A stretch of 64,000 nt of DNA, from contig OY759981.1 of assembly GCA_963662895.1 (NCBI GenBank), positions 3,224,001-3,288,000 on the forward strand. The letters are read 5' to 3'. The stretch comes from GWE2-42-39 sp963662895. GTDB lineage: Bacteria; Bacteroidota; Bacteroidia; Bacteroidales; Prolixibacteraceae. A program made the position numbers and the translations under genes. Below are positions 52,254 to 61,106 of this stretch, piece after piece. Positions within the stretch are counted from its first letter, which is position 1, and each line of letters opens with the position of its first letter. Under the pieces are notes generated by a model that saw only the letters and a list, made by a program, of their open reading frames with translations, made no database searches and had not been told where the DNA came from.

Positions 52254-54404
52254 GTCGAGTAGGTCAGGGAGATTGCTCTCCCTTTCCCCTCTAAGAACCG
52301 TACATGAGAGTTTCCCCTCATACGGCTCAAGCCCCCTAAAGACTACTTTAGTAATCCGGTCGTCAGGTTGTAATGGCTAATTTGCTGATGGGTTGTAAGC
52401 CTACGCTTTGCTCTTTCCCTAAAGTATCCCTCCCATTGCTTATCGTAAGGATTTGAGAGGTTCTTTATTTTGATGTGCCTGATAATTTTAGTGGCATCAA
52501 AAAGAGGTAGTTCGTAGGTTTGCTTTTTATCCGCTGTTGAGAATACCCAGTGTCGGTTGCCTTTGGTTTTAAAGTATTTGGCTTTAATCCAATGAGCACC
52601 TTTCCTGGGATGTCTTCGTTTAGCCCATCTCCACAATAGTTTGTAAACTTTGTTATCCAATAGTGAAAAGGTTTGTTTGGCAGCAGAGTGTCGGAAGAAG
52701 TTAGCCCATCCTGTGATTTTTGGTGTAATCATTCGGATAAGTTCTTCTTGGGATACAGCTTTGTGGTTTGTAACACATTCGCTTATATTCGTAAAAATGC
52801 CCTTTACCGAATCTTTGCCGGGTTTAGTAAGGCATTTATGCTTATACTTGCGTACATTGAATCCAAGGAAGTCGAAACCATCTCTGATGTGGGTAATCCT
52901 GGTTTTCTCTTCAGAGAGTTTCAATCCTCTGTCGGCAAGAAACTTGCTGATGAGCGGTTTAATCTCTTGTTCGAGATATTCGCTGTTGCTACAGGTAACC
53001 ACAAAATCGTCGGCATAACGGACGAAGTTTATTTTGTGTGGGTTCCTTTTGGGTTTATGATGAGCGTGACGATTAATAACCTCTTCTAACCCATCAAGTA
53101 CCATGTTGGCAATTATTGGCGAAATGATACCACCTTGAGGAGTTCCGCTTTCAGTTGGGAACCAGTGTTTCTTCTCCATATAACCAGCTTTGAGCCATTG
53201 ATTCAGAACCTTTTTGTTTACAGGTATATGTTGCAATATCCATTGGTGCGAGATGTTATCGAAACATCCTTTGATGTCTGCTTCGAGAATCCATTCTGCT
53301 GATTTGCGTTGACAAAGTACATTATGACATTGAACAATAGCATCGGCACACGAACGTTTTGGTCTGAATCCGTAAGAGTTCGGGTCTGCCGTGGTTTCTG
53401 CTATAGGTTCCAGACCTAGTTTGAACAAGGCTTGTATAGCCCTGTCCCTGATTGTGGGAATGCCAAGATGCCTTAGTTTTCCATTCTTCTTGGGAATAGA
53501 TTTTCGCTTTAAAGGTTTTGCTTTATACCCTTTGATGGATAATTGTTCGATAGCTTTCCATTTTCTTTGTGGGGTGTTCCATAGTACTTTATCAACGCCG
53601 CAGGTTTTGCTGCCTTTGTTGGTAGTTACTCTTAGAATAGCCAGTAGCTTCCCGTAGAACGAACCGGTAAGCAGAAAAAAGAGAGCTTTAGCCTTGTGAA
53701 AATGTTTTGCTTTGACGGCCTTTACGATACGCGCTTGCAGTGACTTAACTGCACGGGCAACTTTGTTCCAGTTAATGGAATCCCAGGTTGTCCATATTGT
53801 TTCGGATGCACATCCCGGTTCATCGGGATTCATTTGCGTTTTCCTCATTGAAAGTCTTACTGTAAATTTCTCGTAAAAGAGTACCATGACAGAAGTGGGC
53901 ATATCCGTTGCATTACACCACGGCATTTGCTTTCTCTGTCTTTCCTTTACCCGCACGGTATTGTGCTTTCCTTACGGATAGCCTATCCCGGTTGCCCGGG
54001 AAACAGTACGGGCTTACCAAGTTCCACTTACATAACACACCGGGTTAGGTTCTGCCTCTTTGCCGGGGGAATCGTAATCCATGTAACAGAGACCGCAAAG
54101 CCTGTTAACTATACCCCTTACCTTTTGGTCATAGCGTATCATCGCCTTTCGCTATTCTCACGTCACGACATTTATCAGCAGTTCACATTGGTTGACCATA
54201 CCGGTTAAGCCTAACTCCTCCATAGTTTGACGATACCATGACAGGCTTCCCTCGCAGGACTCCTTTACAGGCTATATTGTCTGGACAGCTTCACACAAAC
54301 CGGTTACCCGGTATGCATGTGTCCATAGGCTACTTGTGATGGAACACAAGGTTTAATCATTCAATGAACGTTAAACAGTTAGTGTAAGCAACTTCTTGTC
54401 GCAC
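52254..54404 (-). mobile_element. Complete group II intron
   Basis: A 2151-bp intron on the minus strand. The 5' end GTGCGACAAG is at 54404 and the 3' end CTACTCGAC is at 52254, both confirmed because the flanks rejoin in frame within an integrase motif (NLE|QGIDIRF). Domain V (34 nt, GAGCCGTATGAGGGG...TGTACGGTTC) is at 52295-52328, domain VI at 52254-52290, and the maturase ORF lies between domains I-III and V. It appears structurally complete. Confidence 0.9.
52343..53848 (-). CDS. ltrA: Group II intron reverse transcriptase/maturase
   Basis: About 501 aa from ATG 53848, or 496 aa from ATG 53833, which has a better AGGA site 8 nt upstream; the frame stays open upstream to 53956. The RT domains include GVDKVLW, IPKKNGKLRHLGIPTIRDRAIQ, the catalytic RYADDFVV (YADD) and GTPQGGIISPIIAN. 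The maturase domain X follows (ITGWANFFRHSAAKQTF...LLWRWAKRRHP). No C-terminal HNH endonuclease is present, so mobility would rely on nicked or single-stranded targets. It is intact and probably functional in splicing of the host intron. Confidence 0.92.
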   Translation of the reverse strand: MRKTQMNPDEPGCASETIWTTWDSINWNKVARAVKSLQARIVKAVKAKHFHKAKALFFLLTGSFYGKLLAILRVTTNKGSKTCGVDKVLWNTPQRKWKAIEQLSIKGYKAKPLKRKSIPKKNGKLRHLGIPTIRDRAIQALFKLGLEPIAETTADPNSYGFRPKRSCADAIVQCHNVLCQRKSAEWILEADIKGCFDNISHQWILQHIPVNKKVLNQWLKAGYMEKKHWFPTESGTPQGGIISPIIANMVLDGLEEVINRHAHHKPKRNPHKINFVRYADDFVVTCSNSEYLEQEIKPLISKFLADRGLKLSEEKTRITHIRDGFDFLGFNVRKYKHKCLTKPGKDSVKGIFTNISECVTNHKAVSQEELIRMITPKITGWANFFRHSAAKQTFSLLDNKVYKLLWRWAKRRHPRKGAHWIKAKYFKTKGNRHWVFSTADKKQTYELPLFDATKIIRHIKIKNLSNPYDKQWEGYFRERAKRRLTTHQQISHYNLTTGLLK

Positions 54405-54720
54405 TTCCAGATTGTGAGAGGCAAAACTATGCCGAAGAAAATCCAAACGTTTGGATAACTTAAAATATGCGGGTAAACCCGCTTTGTTATACCGGATCTT
54501 TTTGCCGCTTTTTTTATGACGTCGTAGATACTCATTTCGCTGTACCTTCTGCCTTTACTTCCTTCAAAAAGCCAGTTTACAGGTCTTTCTTCCCTTTTGC
54601 CTCCCTGATCTTAATCAGCATCCGTTTCGAATCAATATCGCCAACTTTCAGGTTAATGGACTCACTACGTCTCAACCCACACTCATTGCAGAAGGCGATA
54701 TTTTGTTTTTTATCTTTAGT

Positions 54721-55173
54721 TGCAAATTGTTCACTCTTTTTTCTGTCTTTTTACACTTGCTTTCTACTTTTTCCGTTTTATCCATCGCTCCCAAAACATC
54801 CGTTAAAGGTGAAAAATAATTGCTATTGATGCCCCCTGTTAAGAGAGGCTAGACCTCCTTTTTCTTCTGCTCAAATAGTCGCAGGGTCTATGCGAGCATA
54901 GTCGCAAAGGCTATGCGCTGAATGCCGTCTTGTATATTGCTGTCTTATACGTGTTTAGTCGCATCCCTTTTTCTGCTCTTTTTTGTGCTGTGGCAGTCTG
55001 TTCCGGAGGGGAGTATAATAGCCTAAAAATAGACCTGTGGAAAATTGTCATCGAAGAGTAATTCTCATTGAAATATGCTACCCGTATCCGGTTCCTCACG
55101 GAAACCCATCGGTAAACCCTCAGACAGATTTGATTACTCAGGTTATTACGAAACAGTGACTAAGTCTGGCATA
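54721..55173. other. Region without gene, short tandem duplication
   Basis: Two adjacent 23-bp units (TAGTCGCAGGGTCTATGCG / TAGTCGCAAAGGCTATGCG, near 54877-54922) are visible. Some N-terminal integrase coding may extend into the left part but is too decayed to delimit. Nothing else is recognised. Confidence 0.4.
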
Positions 55174-56214
55174 TTATGAATCCTTTTTTTTGTCAATCAT
55201 TTTACTAATCTCACGGTCGAAATCGGAAATGTAATTTTTGTCCTGAATTACTCTGTATTTATCGTATTCGCTTCCAGCAAAAGATTTAGCTATTGTAGCA
55301 GTTACTTTGCCTGCATCGTTCAATATTTCTTTTTGGTTGAATTGTAAGAAAGCATCCAATTTTTCTACCCAATCTATCATCCTCATTGCAATGCCTTGTT
55401 CGGCTTGGTCCTCAGCATAATCGAGGTACATTGTTACAATTCTGTTTAATGGTTTTAATTCTTTCTCGGTCAAATAATTTTTGGCAATTGACACATCCGA
55501 TTTACGAATTTTTCCATCGGGAGAATTTTTCCACGATGTTAATCCCATTTTATCTTTGTTGTGGTCGGCTCTCGAAACAATTATTTCAGCTGCTGTTTTC
55601 CCTGTTATAGCCCAATGTAGTTTATTTTGAACGGTAGCGAAGAATTTTTTTGTCGTTTCGGAATTTACATCGTAATCAATGCTACATTCGGCATAAATAT
55701 CTGTTATTTGTTGATAAAACCTACGTTCGCTACTGCGTATGTCTCTGATTTTTTCGAGCTGTTCTTTAAAATAATCTTCTCCGAAAACAGGTTGCGGATT
55801 TTTTAACCTTTCCACATCCATCGTATATCCTTTTATAATATACTCTTGAAGTATTTTTGTTGCCCAAATTCGGAATTGAGTTGCCCTGTGTGAATTTACA
55901 CGATAGCCGACTGCAATTATTGCATCGAGATTATAAAACTTAGTTGCTTTTGTTTGCTGTTTATCAGCAATAGCACCGTGTTGAGTGGTTATTTCCAAAA
56001 TGGAAACAACCATTTTTTCATCCAATTCTCCACTTTCAAATATGTTTTTAAGGTGCTTTGAAATAGCAGGAATTCCTACGCCAAAAAGTTCTGCGATGTT
56101 TTTTTGGGGCATCCAAATAGTTTTATTTTGTAGCAAAACATCAACTTTTATATCGCCATTATCTGTTTTATATAGTAAGAAATTTGTGTTTGGATTGTAT
56201 TTATTTAAGTCCAT
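55174..56214 (-). CDS. RhuM-family protein
   Basis: A 346-aa protein starting at ATG 56214 (MDLNKYNP); the open frame upstream overlaps another gene remnant. The RhuM/virulence-protein family pattern is clear: NIAELFGVGIPAISKHLKNIFESGEL (about residues 40-65, a helix-turn-helix-like block), YNLDAIIAVGYRVNSHRATQFRIWAT (about 93-118), and LTEKELKPLNRIVTMYLDYAEDQA (about 250-273). RhuM genes often accompany restriction-modification loci and genomic islands; biochemical function is unknown. A remnant of a type IIG restriction gene lies immediately upstream. Confidence 0.85.
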   Translation of the reverse strand: MDLNKYNPNTNFLLYKTDNGDIKVDVLLQNKTIWMPQKNIAELFGVGIPAISKHLKNIFESGELDEKMVVSILEITTQHGAIADKQQTKATKFYNLDAIIAVGYRVNSHRATQFRIWATKILQEYIIKGYTMDVERLKNPQPVFGEDYFKEQLEKIRDIRSSERRFYQQITDIYAECSIDYDVNSETTKKFFATVQNKLHWAITGKTAAEIIVSRADHNKDKMGLTSWKNSPDGKIRKSDVSIAKNYLTEKELKPLNRIVTMYLDYAEDQAEQGIAMRMIDWVEKLDAFLQFNQKEILNDAGKVTATIAKSFAGSEYDKYRVIQDKNYISDFDREISKMIDKKKDS

Positions 56215-56222
56215 AATTCTTT

Positions 56223-56390
56223 TTTTGTGTTTTTTCCTCGATAGCATCGTGTTGAGTGGTTTGTCTGGATTGCCGACAAACCACCGTTTTTGAGGTTCCA
56301 TAAGCTAACAATAAATCGTAAATAAACTCCTCTTCCGAGAAATTCCCGAATAAATTGTTTTATGTTATTTTCGACTTCTTTGCTGTTCAT
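56223..56390 (-). pseudogene. N-terminal remnant of a type IIG restriction-modification (Eco57I-like) gene
   Basis: From ATG 56390 the frame reads MNSKEVENNIKQFIREF. After a one-base insertion it continues SEEEFIYDLLLAYGTSKT, matching the N-terminus typical of large Eco57I-like/PglX-type methylase-nucleases (...FIYDLLLAYG...). Only about 40 codons remain before homology ends. It suggests a deleted restriction system, with RhuM left behind. Confidence 0.55.
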
Positions 56391-56929
56391 TTACATATAA
56401 AAATACACTAACTTACAAAAATATGATTATTATCTCCGAATCGGGAGGGGGCGAGGACAAAAAAACAGCTCTTTTGCAATTTAGGTTTGTGAGTATGTGT
56501 TAGCATATGCGAATTGCAAATGTGCTGTTTTGATGCGATGGCTGTTGGTTATATTAAAAATAGAGACCTCCACCGGGACTGGTATAACGGTGATTACAAA
56601 TCCCCTCTTACTAAGATCAGGATTGCAAATCCTGACCAGCCGGGTTACCCTCAGTTCAAAGGGCGAAGCTACTGAGGAAGAGGTAAGCCCGGCATCCATA
56701 AAAGATGCAGGTGTTATTTTCACGCCAGGCTCCCGGATCCAGGAGACAATGGACAGTGTAAAATTCCAAAAAATACAGGTACAGGTTTTCCTGCTGTGGA
56801 AATTGGAATTTCCACGTTAGGGAATTAAGGTTTCCTGCTGTGGAAAAAAAATCGCTACAGCAGGAAATTGAGTATACATAATACTGGATAAATTGTTACA
56901 ATGGTTGTGTTATATTTGATATTATGAAT
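56391..56929. repeat. Non-coding region with REP-like palindrome and short repeats
   Basis: TCAGGATT-GCA-AATCCTGA (56617-56635) with downstream CCAGCCGGG is identical to the palindrome at 50965-50983. TTTCCTGCTGTGGAAA occurs twice (about 56788 and 56832), with an inverted CTACAGCAGGAAA near 56860. Short open frames here have no homology by inspection. Confidence 0.55.
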
Positions 56930-57240
56930 GCCGTATTTTTCACCGTTTTCGGGAAGCCCTCGTTCGTTGGGTGGACGCCCACGCAGGGGCGTCCGAACCA
57001 TTATCGTTAACGGGATTGGTTGCCTCTACGACTTCCAGTATGCAATAAAAATGATTGGGCATCTCCACCTATTTTGGCATTTTTTACCGGGATATTTATC
57101 TTCCAATTTGCAGAAAGCCCGGTTGCTTTCCAGGAAACGGAACCCGGGGGGTTTAATCCTCACCGAAAACAGCAAACCGGAAGATTGAAAAAGCGGATTA
57201 AAAACACTATCTGTAAATGTCTGACCGGCAGGTGATTTTT
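56930..57240 (-). mobile_element. RAYT/Y1-transposase element remnant, copy C
   Basis: On the minus strand one frame contains VEMPNHFYCILEVVEATNPVNDNGSD, the same HUH-region as copy A and a remnant of a REP-associated Y1 transposase. It shares the flank ending GACCGGCAGG with copies A and B but lacks the 22-bp tandem array. Not functional. Confidence 0.65.
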
Positions 57241-57256
57241 ATCGAGGTAATGTTTA

Positions 57257-57317
57257 GTTCAACACTGCCTCCAATGTCAAGCGTGTGCAAGCAACGCTTG
57301 ATCGGAGGCTAAGTGTT
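57257..57317. repeat. Type 1 palindromic module, copy C
   Basis: GTTCAAC (57257-57263), outer stem AACACT / AGTGTT (57261-57266 with 57312-57317), GCCTCC / GGAGGC (57267-57272 with 57304-57309), and inner stem TCAAGCGT / ACGCTTGA (57277-57284 with 57294-57301). Compared with copies A and B, the inner pair A:T is C:G, a compensatory change that supports selection on the paired structure. Confidence 0.8.
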
Positions 57318-57522
57318 ACCGCAAGTTTTTTATTCAACATCATTTCGAATGGAATTTGATTATTTGACTTTATTCTTAACCCTCTTTGGAACTCTTCTTA
57401 AAATTGCTCTTTTGTGGTTATAAATAGAAACTGTCATGTTAAATAAAAACATCTAATGAGAAATTTAAGTCACTGTTTATTTTGAGTGCTTGGATGTACG
57501 TGAATTGAATTTCAAGGATTAA

Positions 57523-59937
57523 TTATTCATATCTTAATGCTTCAACAGGATTTTTTGAAGCCGCCCGCCAACTAATCCAGCTAACAGTAATTATGGTAAC
57601 TGCCAGGACGGCAAATCCTGCAAGTACAAATACCCACCAGCTTAAACTGGTTTTGTAGGCAAAGCTTTCGAGCCATTTACTCATGGTGTAATAGGCAATT
57701 GGGCAGGATGTCACAAATGCAATTGCCACCCATTTCATAAAATTTTGGTTCAATGAATATAGAATTTGACCAATACGGGCACCATTAACTTTTCGCACAC
57801 CAATCTCTTTGGTTCGCTGTTCGGCTACAAAGGCTGCCAAGGCAAGAAGTCCTATACAAGCAATTAGAATTGCCAATGCAGAAAAGACTGAAACTATCTT
57901 TCGGGTTCGCACTTCTGTGGTGTAAAGACGACCAAAGTCTTCATCAAGAAATACATAATCAAAATTCTGTCCTCCAGTAAACTTGTTCCATGTTTGCTGA
58001 ATCTTTACAAGATTTTCCTGAATATCTCCTGATATTCGGATACTTAAGAATCTGCCAATATACTTTAACTTTTCATTGTCGTTATACATCCCTACGGGAC
58101 TTACTTCCTTGTGCAACGATTCAAAATGAAAATCTTTTATTATGTCAATTATGGTAAAAGTATTCTCATCTGTTTTTTGTCCTTTATATACTTTCTTACC
58201 TATCGGATCTTTTATATTTAACTCTTTTAAGGCGGTTTCATTTAATACTATCGACTTTGTATTTGCCTGATTACCTTCTTCGAAAAAACGACCTTGTGTA
58301 AGTTCAATATCGTATGTTTTTAAAAAATCAACATCTGTCCAAATCACACTTACATGTCGGTCGGTGTTAGACAAATCATGAGCAAATATCTCATAATACA
58401 TATCTCGTCCGGGAATACCATTAGAATTTGTTACTTGTAATATACTTGATTGTTCAAGTAATTCGTTTTTAAACGAAGACATTTGGGAGCCTAAATAATT
58501 TGCATTTTCTATTATAACCATGTTTTCTTTGTTGAAGCCCAATTTTTGTTTCTGAAGAAAACTCAACTGTTTGCCGATGAAAAAGGTCCCTGAAAAAAGT
58601 ACAATGGTTACGATTAACTGAAACACAACCAGCCCGCTACGCAATTTGCCATGTGAGCCATCCGAAAAATGAATTCCTTTTAGAACTTTTATGGGATTAA
58701 ATGACGCTAAAAAGAAAGCAGGGTAAGCGCCTGCCAATATACCAATTGTAATTCCGAATATCAGAAGTAAAGGGATAGTACCAAAACTATTCATATAGCT
58801 AAATGCCAAATGCTTATCGATTAAAAGATTAAAAGCCGGAAGAAAAATTTTGATTAAAATCATGGCAAGCGCCAGTGCTGATAAAGTGATTAAAATGGAT
58901 TCGGACAAAAATTGTAAAACCAGATTCTTTCGGTTTGAACCCAGCGATTTTTTTAATCCCACTTCTTTGGCGCGGTTTACCGACCGTGCCGTGGACATAT
59001 TCATGTAATTAATACAGGCAATTGCCAATATAAACACTGCAATTATCGAGAAAATTATCAGGTAACTGCGATTGCCTAATGGTTCCAGTCCTGCTTTAAC
59101 TTCATTATCCAAATGAACTTCTGTTAACGCTTGTGTATAATATCCTTGTCTATTCCCCTGTGCCATTAGTTCCTCAAGCGATACCCCTTTATGCTCCTTC
59201 ACATATGGCCCAACATGCTTCTTTACAATATCTTTCAGTTTTTTATCGACATCTCGATTAGAAAAGCCCTCTTTTAGCAGTACATAAGTATAAAAACTAT
59301 TCTGAAACCAATTCATGCTGTTGTTGTACGACCGGCTTTTAAATGAACCAATAAAATCAGGTTTTATGTCCGAGTTTTCGGGAAAATCTTCAATTACCCC
59401 GGTAACAGTAAAACCGGTATAGTTTGTTCGGGAAAGCGTTTGCCCAATAGGATTTTCATTTCCAAAATAACGTTTTGCCGTTGTTTCAGTTAAAACCACC
59501 GAATAGGGTTCAGACAAAGCCGTGCTTGGATCACCATAAATAAACGATGTCGAAAAAATTTCAAAGAAATTAGGATCAACAAAACACGCCTTGCTTACAT
59601 TAAGTTTCTTGTCTTTGTACTCCAAGACCATTGGCCAATAATGAGTTAAACGAACAACCTCTTCAACTTCAGGTATCTCATTTTTCATGACTCCCGCCAA
59701 AGGAGGAGGTGTGTACGGCAGATTATAACTGTCGCCATTTAAAACTTCAAGACCGTTCACCCGGTAAATACGATCGGCCTTATCATTAAATTTATCATAG
59801 CTTAATTCGTTTTGAACATACAGCATAATCATAATACAGGCAGTAATTCCAATGGTCAGTCCTGCAATATTTATTGCTGAATAAAACTTGTTTTTCATCA
59901 AGTTTCGGATGGTGGCTTTTAGGTAGTATTTTATCAT
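57523..59937 (-). CDS. MacB/FtsX-type ABC transporter permease
   Basis: An 804-aa inner-membrane protein with the Bacteroidota DUF-type double-FtsX architecture. A first TM helix (about residues 20-42) is followed by a periplasmic MacB core domain (about 50-245) and an FtsX domain (about 285-420, three TM helices). A second TM/periplasmic unit and a C-terminal FtsX domain (about 680-795) complete it. The C-terminus NPVEALRYE is typical. Such permeases work with a separate ATPase in efflux or stress responses; none is adjacent. It follows an intron 3' end (60109) and precedes a type 1 palindromic module about 200 bp away. Confidence 0.9.
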   Translation of the reverse strand: MIKYYLKATIRNLMKNKFYSAINIAGLTIGITACIMIMLYVQNELSYDKFNDKADRIYRVNGLEVLNGDSYNLPYTPPPLAGVMKNEIPEVEEVVRLTHYWPMVLEYKDKKLNVSKACFVDPNFFEIFSTSFIYGDPSTALSEPYSVVLTETTAKRYFGNENPIGQTLSRTNYTGFTVTGVIEDFPENSDIKPDFIGSFKSRSYNNSMNWFQNSFYTYVLLKEGFSNRDVDKKLKDIVKKHVGPYVKEHKGVSLEELMAQGNRQGYYTQALTEVHLDNEVKAGLEPLGNRSYLIIFSIIAVFILAIACINYMNMSTARSVNRAKEVGLKKSLGSNRKNLVLQFLSESILITLSALALAMILIKIFLPAFNLLIDKHLAFSYMNSFGTIPLLLIFGITIGILAGAYPAFFLASFNPIKVLKGIHFSDGSHGKLRSGLVVFQLIVTIVLFSGTFFIGKQLSFLQKQKLGFNKENMVIIENANYLGSQMSSFKNELLEQSSILQVTNSNGIPGRDMYYEIFAHDLSNTDRHVSVIWTDVDFLKTYDIELTQGRFFEEGNQANTKSIVLNETALKELNIKDPIGKKVYKGQKTDENTFTIIDIIKDFHFESLHKEVSPVGMYNDNEKLKYIGRFLSIRISGDIQENLVKIQQTWNKFTGGQNFDYVFLDEDFGRLYTTEVRTRKIVSVFSALAILIACIGLLALAAFVAEQRTKEIGVRKVNGARIGQILYSLNQNFMKWVAIAFVTSCPIAYYTMSKWLESFAYKTSLSWWVFVLAGFAVLAVTIITVSWISWRAASKNPVEALRYE

Positions 59938-60108
59938 GACTTCGTTTCACTTCAAAAAATGAACCATAATTGTAATCTCTTGATAAAGTATATTTTTCAG
60001 GCAACAGTTTAATTGAAAAGTAAAAATACTTGACTATGAATGTATGGAAATTTTACATAAAGAATTCCGCTTTTATACATTTTGCACGAGCTCCATTTAA
60101 ATTTGCGG

Positions 60109-60950
60109 ACCGGGTAGCTTACGCCCCCAAAGAACCGTACGAGCCAGTTTCCCGGCATACGGTGCATATTCCGGCTCAAAGTTTACACCTGATTCCGGGC
60201 CAAAGTTTACACCCGGTTCCGGCTGAAAGTTGACAGGCAACTTTCGCCGGAATCACCTGTCAACTTTTACTGGAATATGTACATACGGCTCAAGCCCTTT
60301 TAAGGCTATCCCGGCGAAGGGATACCCGGCCATGATTTATTGTCTCTTGCATAACAAATGTAGTTACTTGCTTGCACTCTTTAGCTAAATCTTCTCTCCA
60401 TTTTGTTCGTTTGAAGAAATATTTGTCGAATTCAGGCAGAAAAGGATTCGCATTACTTTTCACTTTAACATGATAACGAATGGGAACGTACGCAATACGG
60501 TATAACCGGTTGTGTTCGATTCCTTTCTTCGTTATTCTTTGATCGGAAAAGTGATTGTTTTGAAAGTAGCGATAATAAATCCACCAACGGTTTTTGTTCC
60601 CGTGCTGGTATTTAGCCCATCGTTTAAGCTGCCGGTAAATGAATGTACCCAAACGGGAGAAAGTCCGTTTTGCACATATGCCCTTGTGGTAGTTTGACCA
60701 CCCCCGTATAACCGGGTTGAGCACCCGGATGATAATGGCGTAAAAAAGCGTTCTTTGAACAAATGGACTTTCCTGTTGACGGCAAAAAACTTTCCGCGTT
60801 TGCCGAACGGGAAAATTATGCCCGGCCGGATGATAAAAAGCTGGCATCACTGCCGCTTTTCCTGGTCCCGGCGGAAAGGAAGGACAAAACCGGCATGAAA
60901 AAATGCAGGAAGGACAGTAAAAAATCATTTAATCCCCTTAGACTGATCAT
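60109..60950 (-). pseudogene. 3' fragment of a group II intron with maturase C-terminus, copy E
   Basis: A second copy of the fragment at 46889-47610. The frame 60290-60928 encodes the maturase C-terminus (IRGWSNYHKGICAKRTF; HVKVKSNANPFLPEFDKYF). Sequence from about 60588 to the distal end is almost identical to copy D, whereas the 3' half is clearly diverged, so it is mosaic. Domain V is interrupted by a 119-bp insertion (60163-60281). The 3' end ACCCGGT is at 60109. Confidence 0.75.
60163..60281. mobile_element. Short IS21-like non-autonomous insertion (MITE) in domain V
   Basis: The inserted DNA begins TGCATATTCCGG and ends CTGGAATATGTA (imperfect terminal inverted repeats), flanked by CATACGG on both sides (a 7-bp target duplication at 60156-60162 and 60282-60288). 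Inside are repeated motifs TTCCGG-CTCAAAGTTTACACC, TTCCGG-GCCAAAGTTTACACC and TTCCGG-CTGAAAGTTGACAGG, then an inverted one, resembling the multiple transposase-binding repeats at IS21-family ends. No transposase gene. Confidence 0.7.
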
Positions 60951-60968
60951 TTAAGTACCTGCGGTTTA

Positions 60969-61098
60969 GCCCAACACGAATAAAAGCACAATTGAGCAGG
61001 GGGGCCGAAAGCCGGAGATATCAAAAAAGGCAGCAGATATACAAACCTACTGCCTTTTTTCATGGCTCAACTGTGCCTTAATTCCTAATTTGTTATGC
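60969..61098. repeat. Type 2 palindromic module with internal terminator, copy E
   Basis: The outer ends GCCCAAC (60969-60975) and GTTATGC (61092-61098) are near complements. An inverted repeat CACAATTGAGC / GCTCAACTGTG lies inside, and AAAAAAGGCAGCAG / CTACTGCCTTTTTT forms a strong bidirectional terminator core (about 61023-61060). It immediately follows the minus-strand ATPase gene. It is almost identical to copy D except at the outer end next to the gene. Confidence 0.8.
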
Positions 61099-61106
61099 AC
61101 TGGCAT

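Larger units (their letters stand above)
52129..54720 (-). pseudogene. Tyrosine recombinase (integrase) gene, decayed and split by a group II intron
   Basis: The 5' exon (about 54720-54405) encodes CGLRRSESINLKVGDIDSKR, MSIYDVIKKAAKRSG and the box-II start HSFASHNLE. The 3' exon (52253-52129) continues QGIDIRFIKEWMG, then after one missing G, HESIKTTQRYTHVAGNNFKF...DDIL and a stop. His, second-box Arg/His and the nucleophile Tyr (QRYTHV) are visible. There are at least three lesions: a frameshift after AKGKKD, an about 25-bp insertion before RHSFASH containing a 16-bp palindrome (54441-54456), and the -1 in WMGH. Confidence 0.75.

Noticed and set aside
54467..54829. 120-aa plus-strand open frame
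   Set aside because: Antisense to the integrase pseudogene, whose motifs (CGLRRSE, HSFASH) are clear on the minus strand.
56497..56820. 107-aa plus-strand open frame
   Set aside because: Overlaps the REP-like palindrome and short repeats; low-complexity translation without motifs.
45906..61098. Straight call of an integron with attC sites
   Set aside because: The ends GTTCAAC and GCCCAAC fit RYYYAAC, but opposite core sites are imperfect, box spacing is atypical and the only recombinase is a pseudogene not shown to be IntI. Kept as a hypothesis only.
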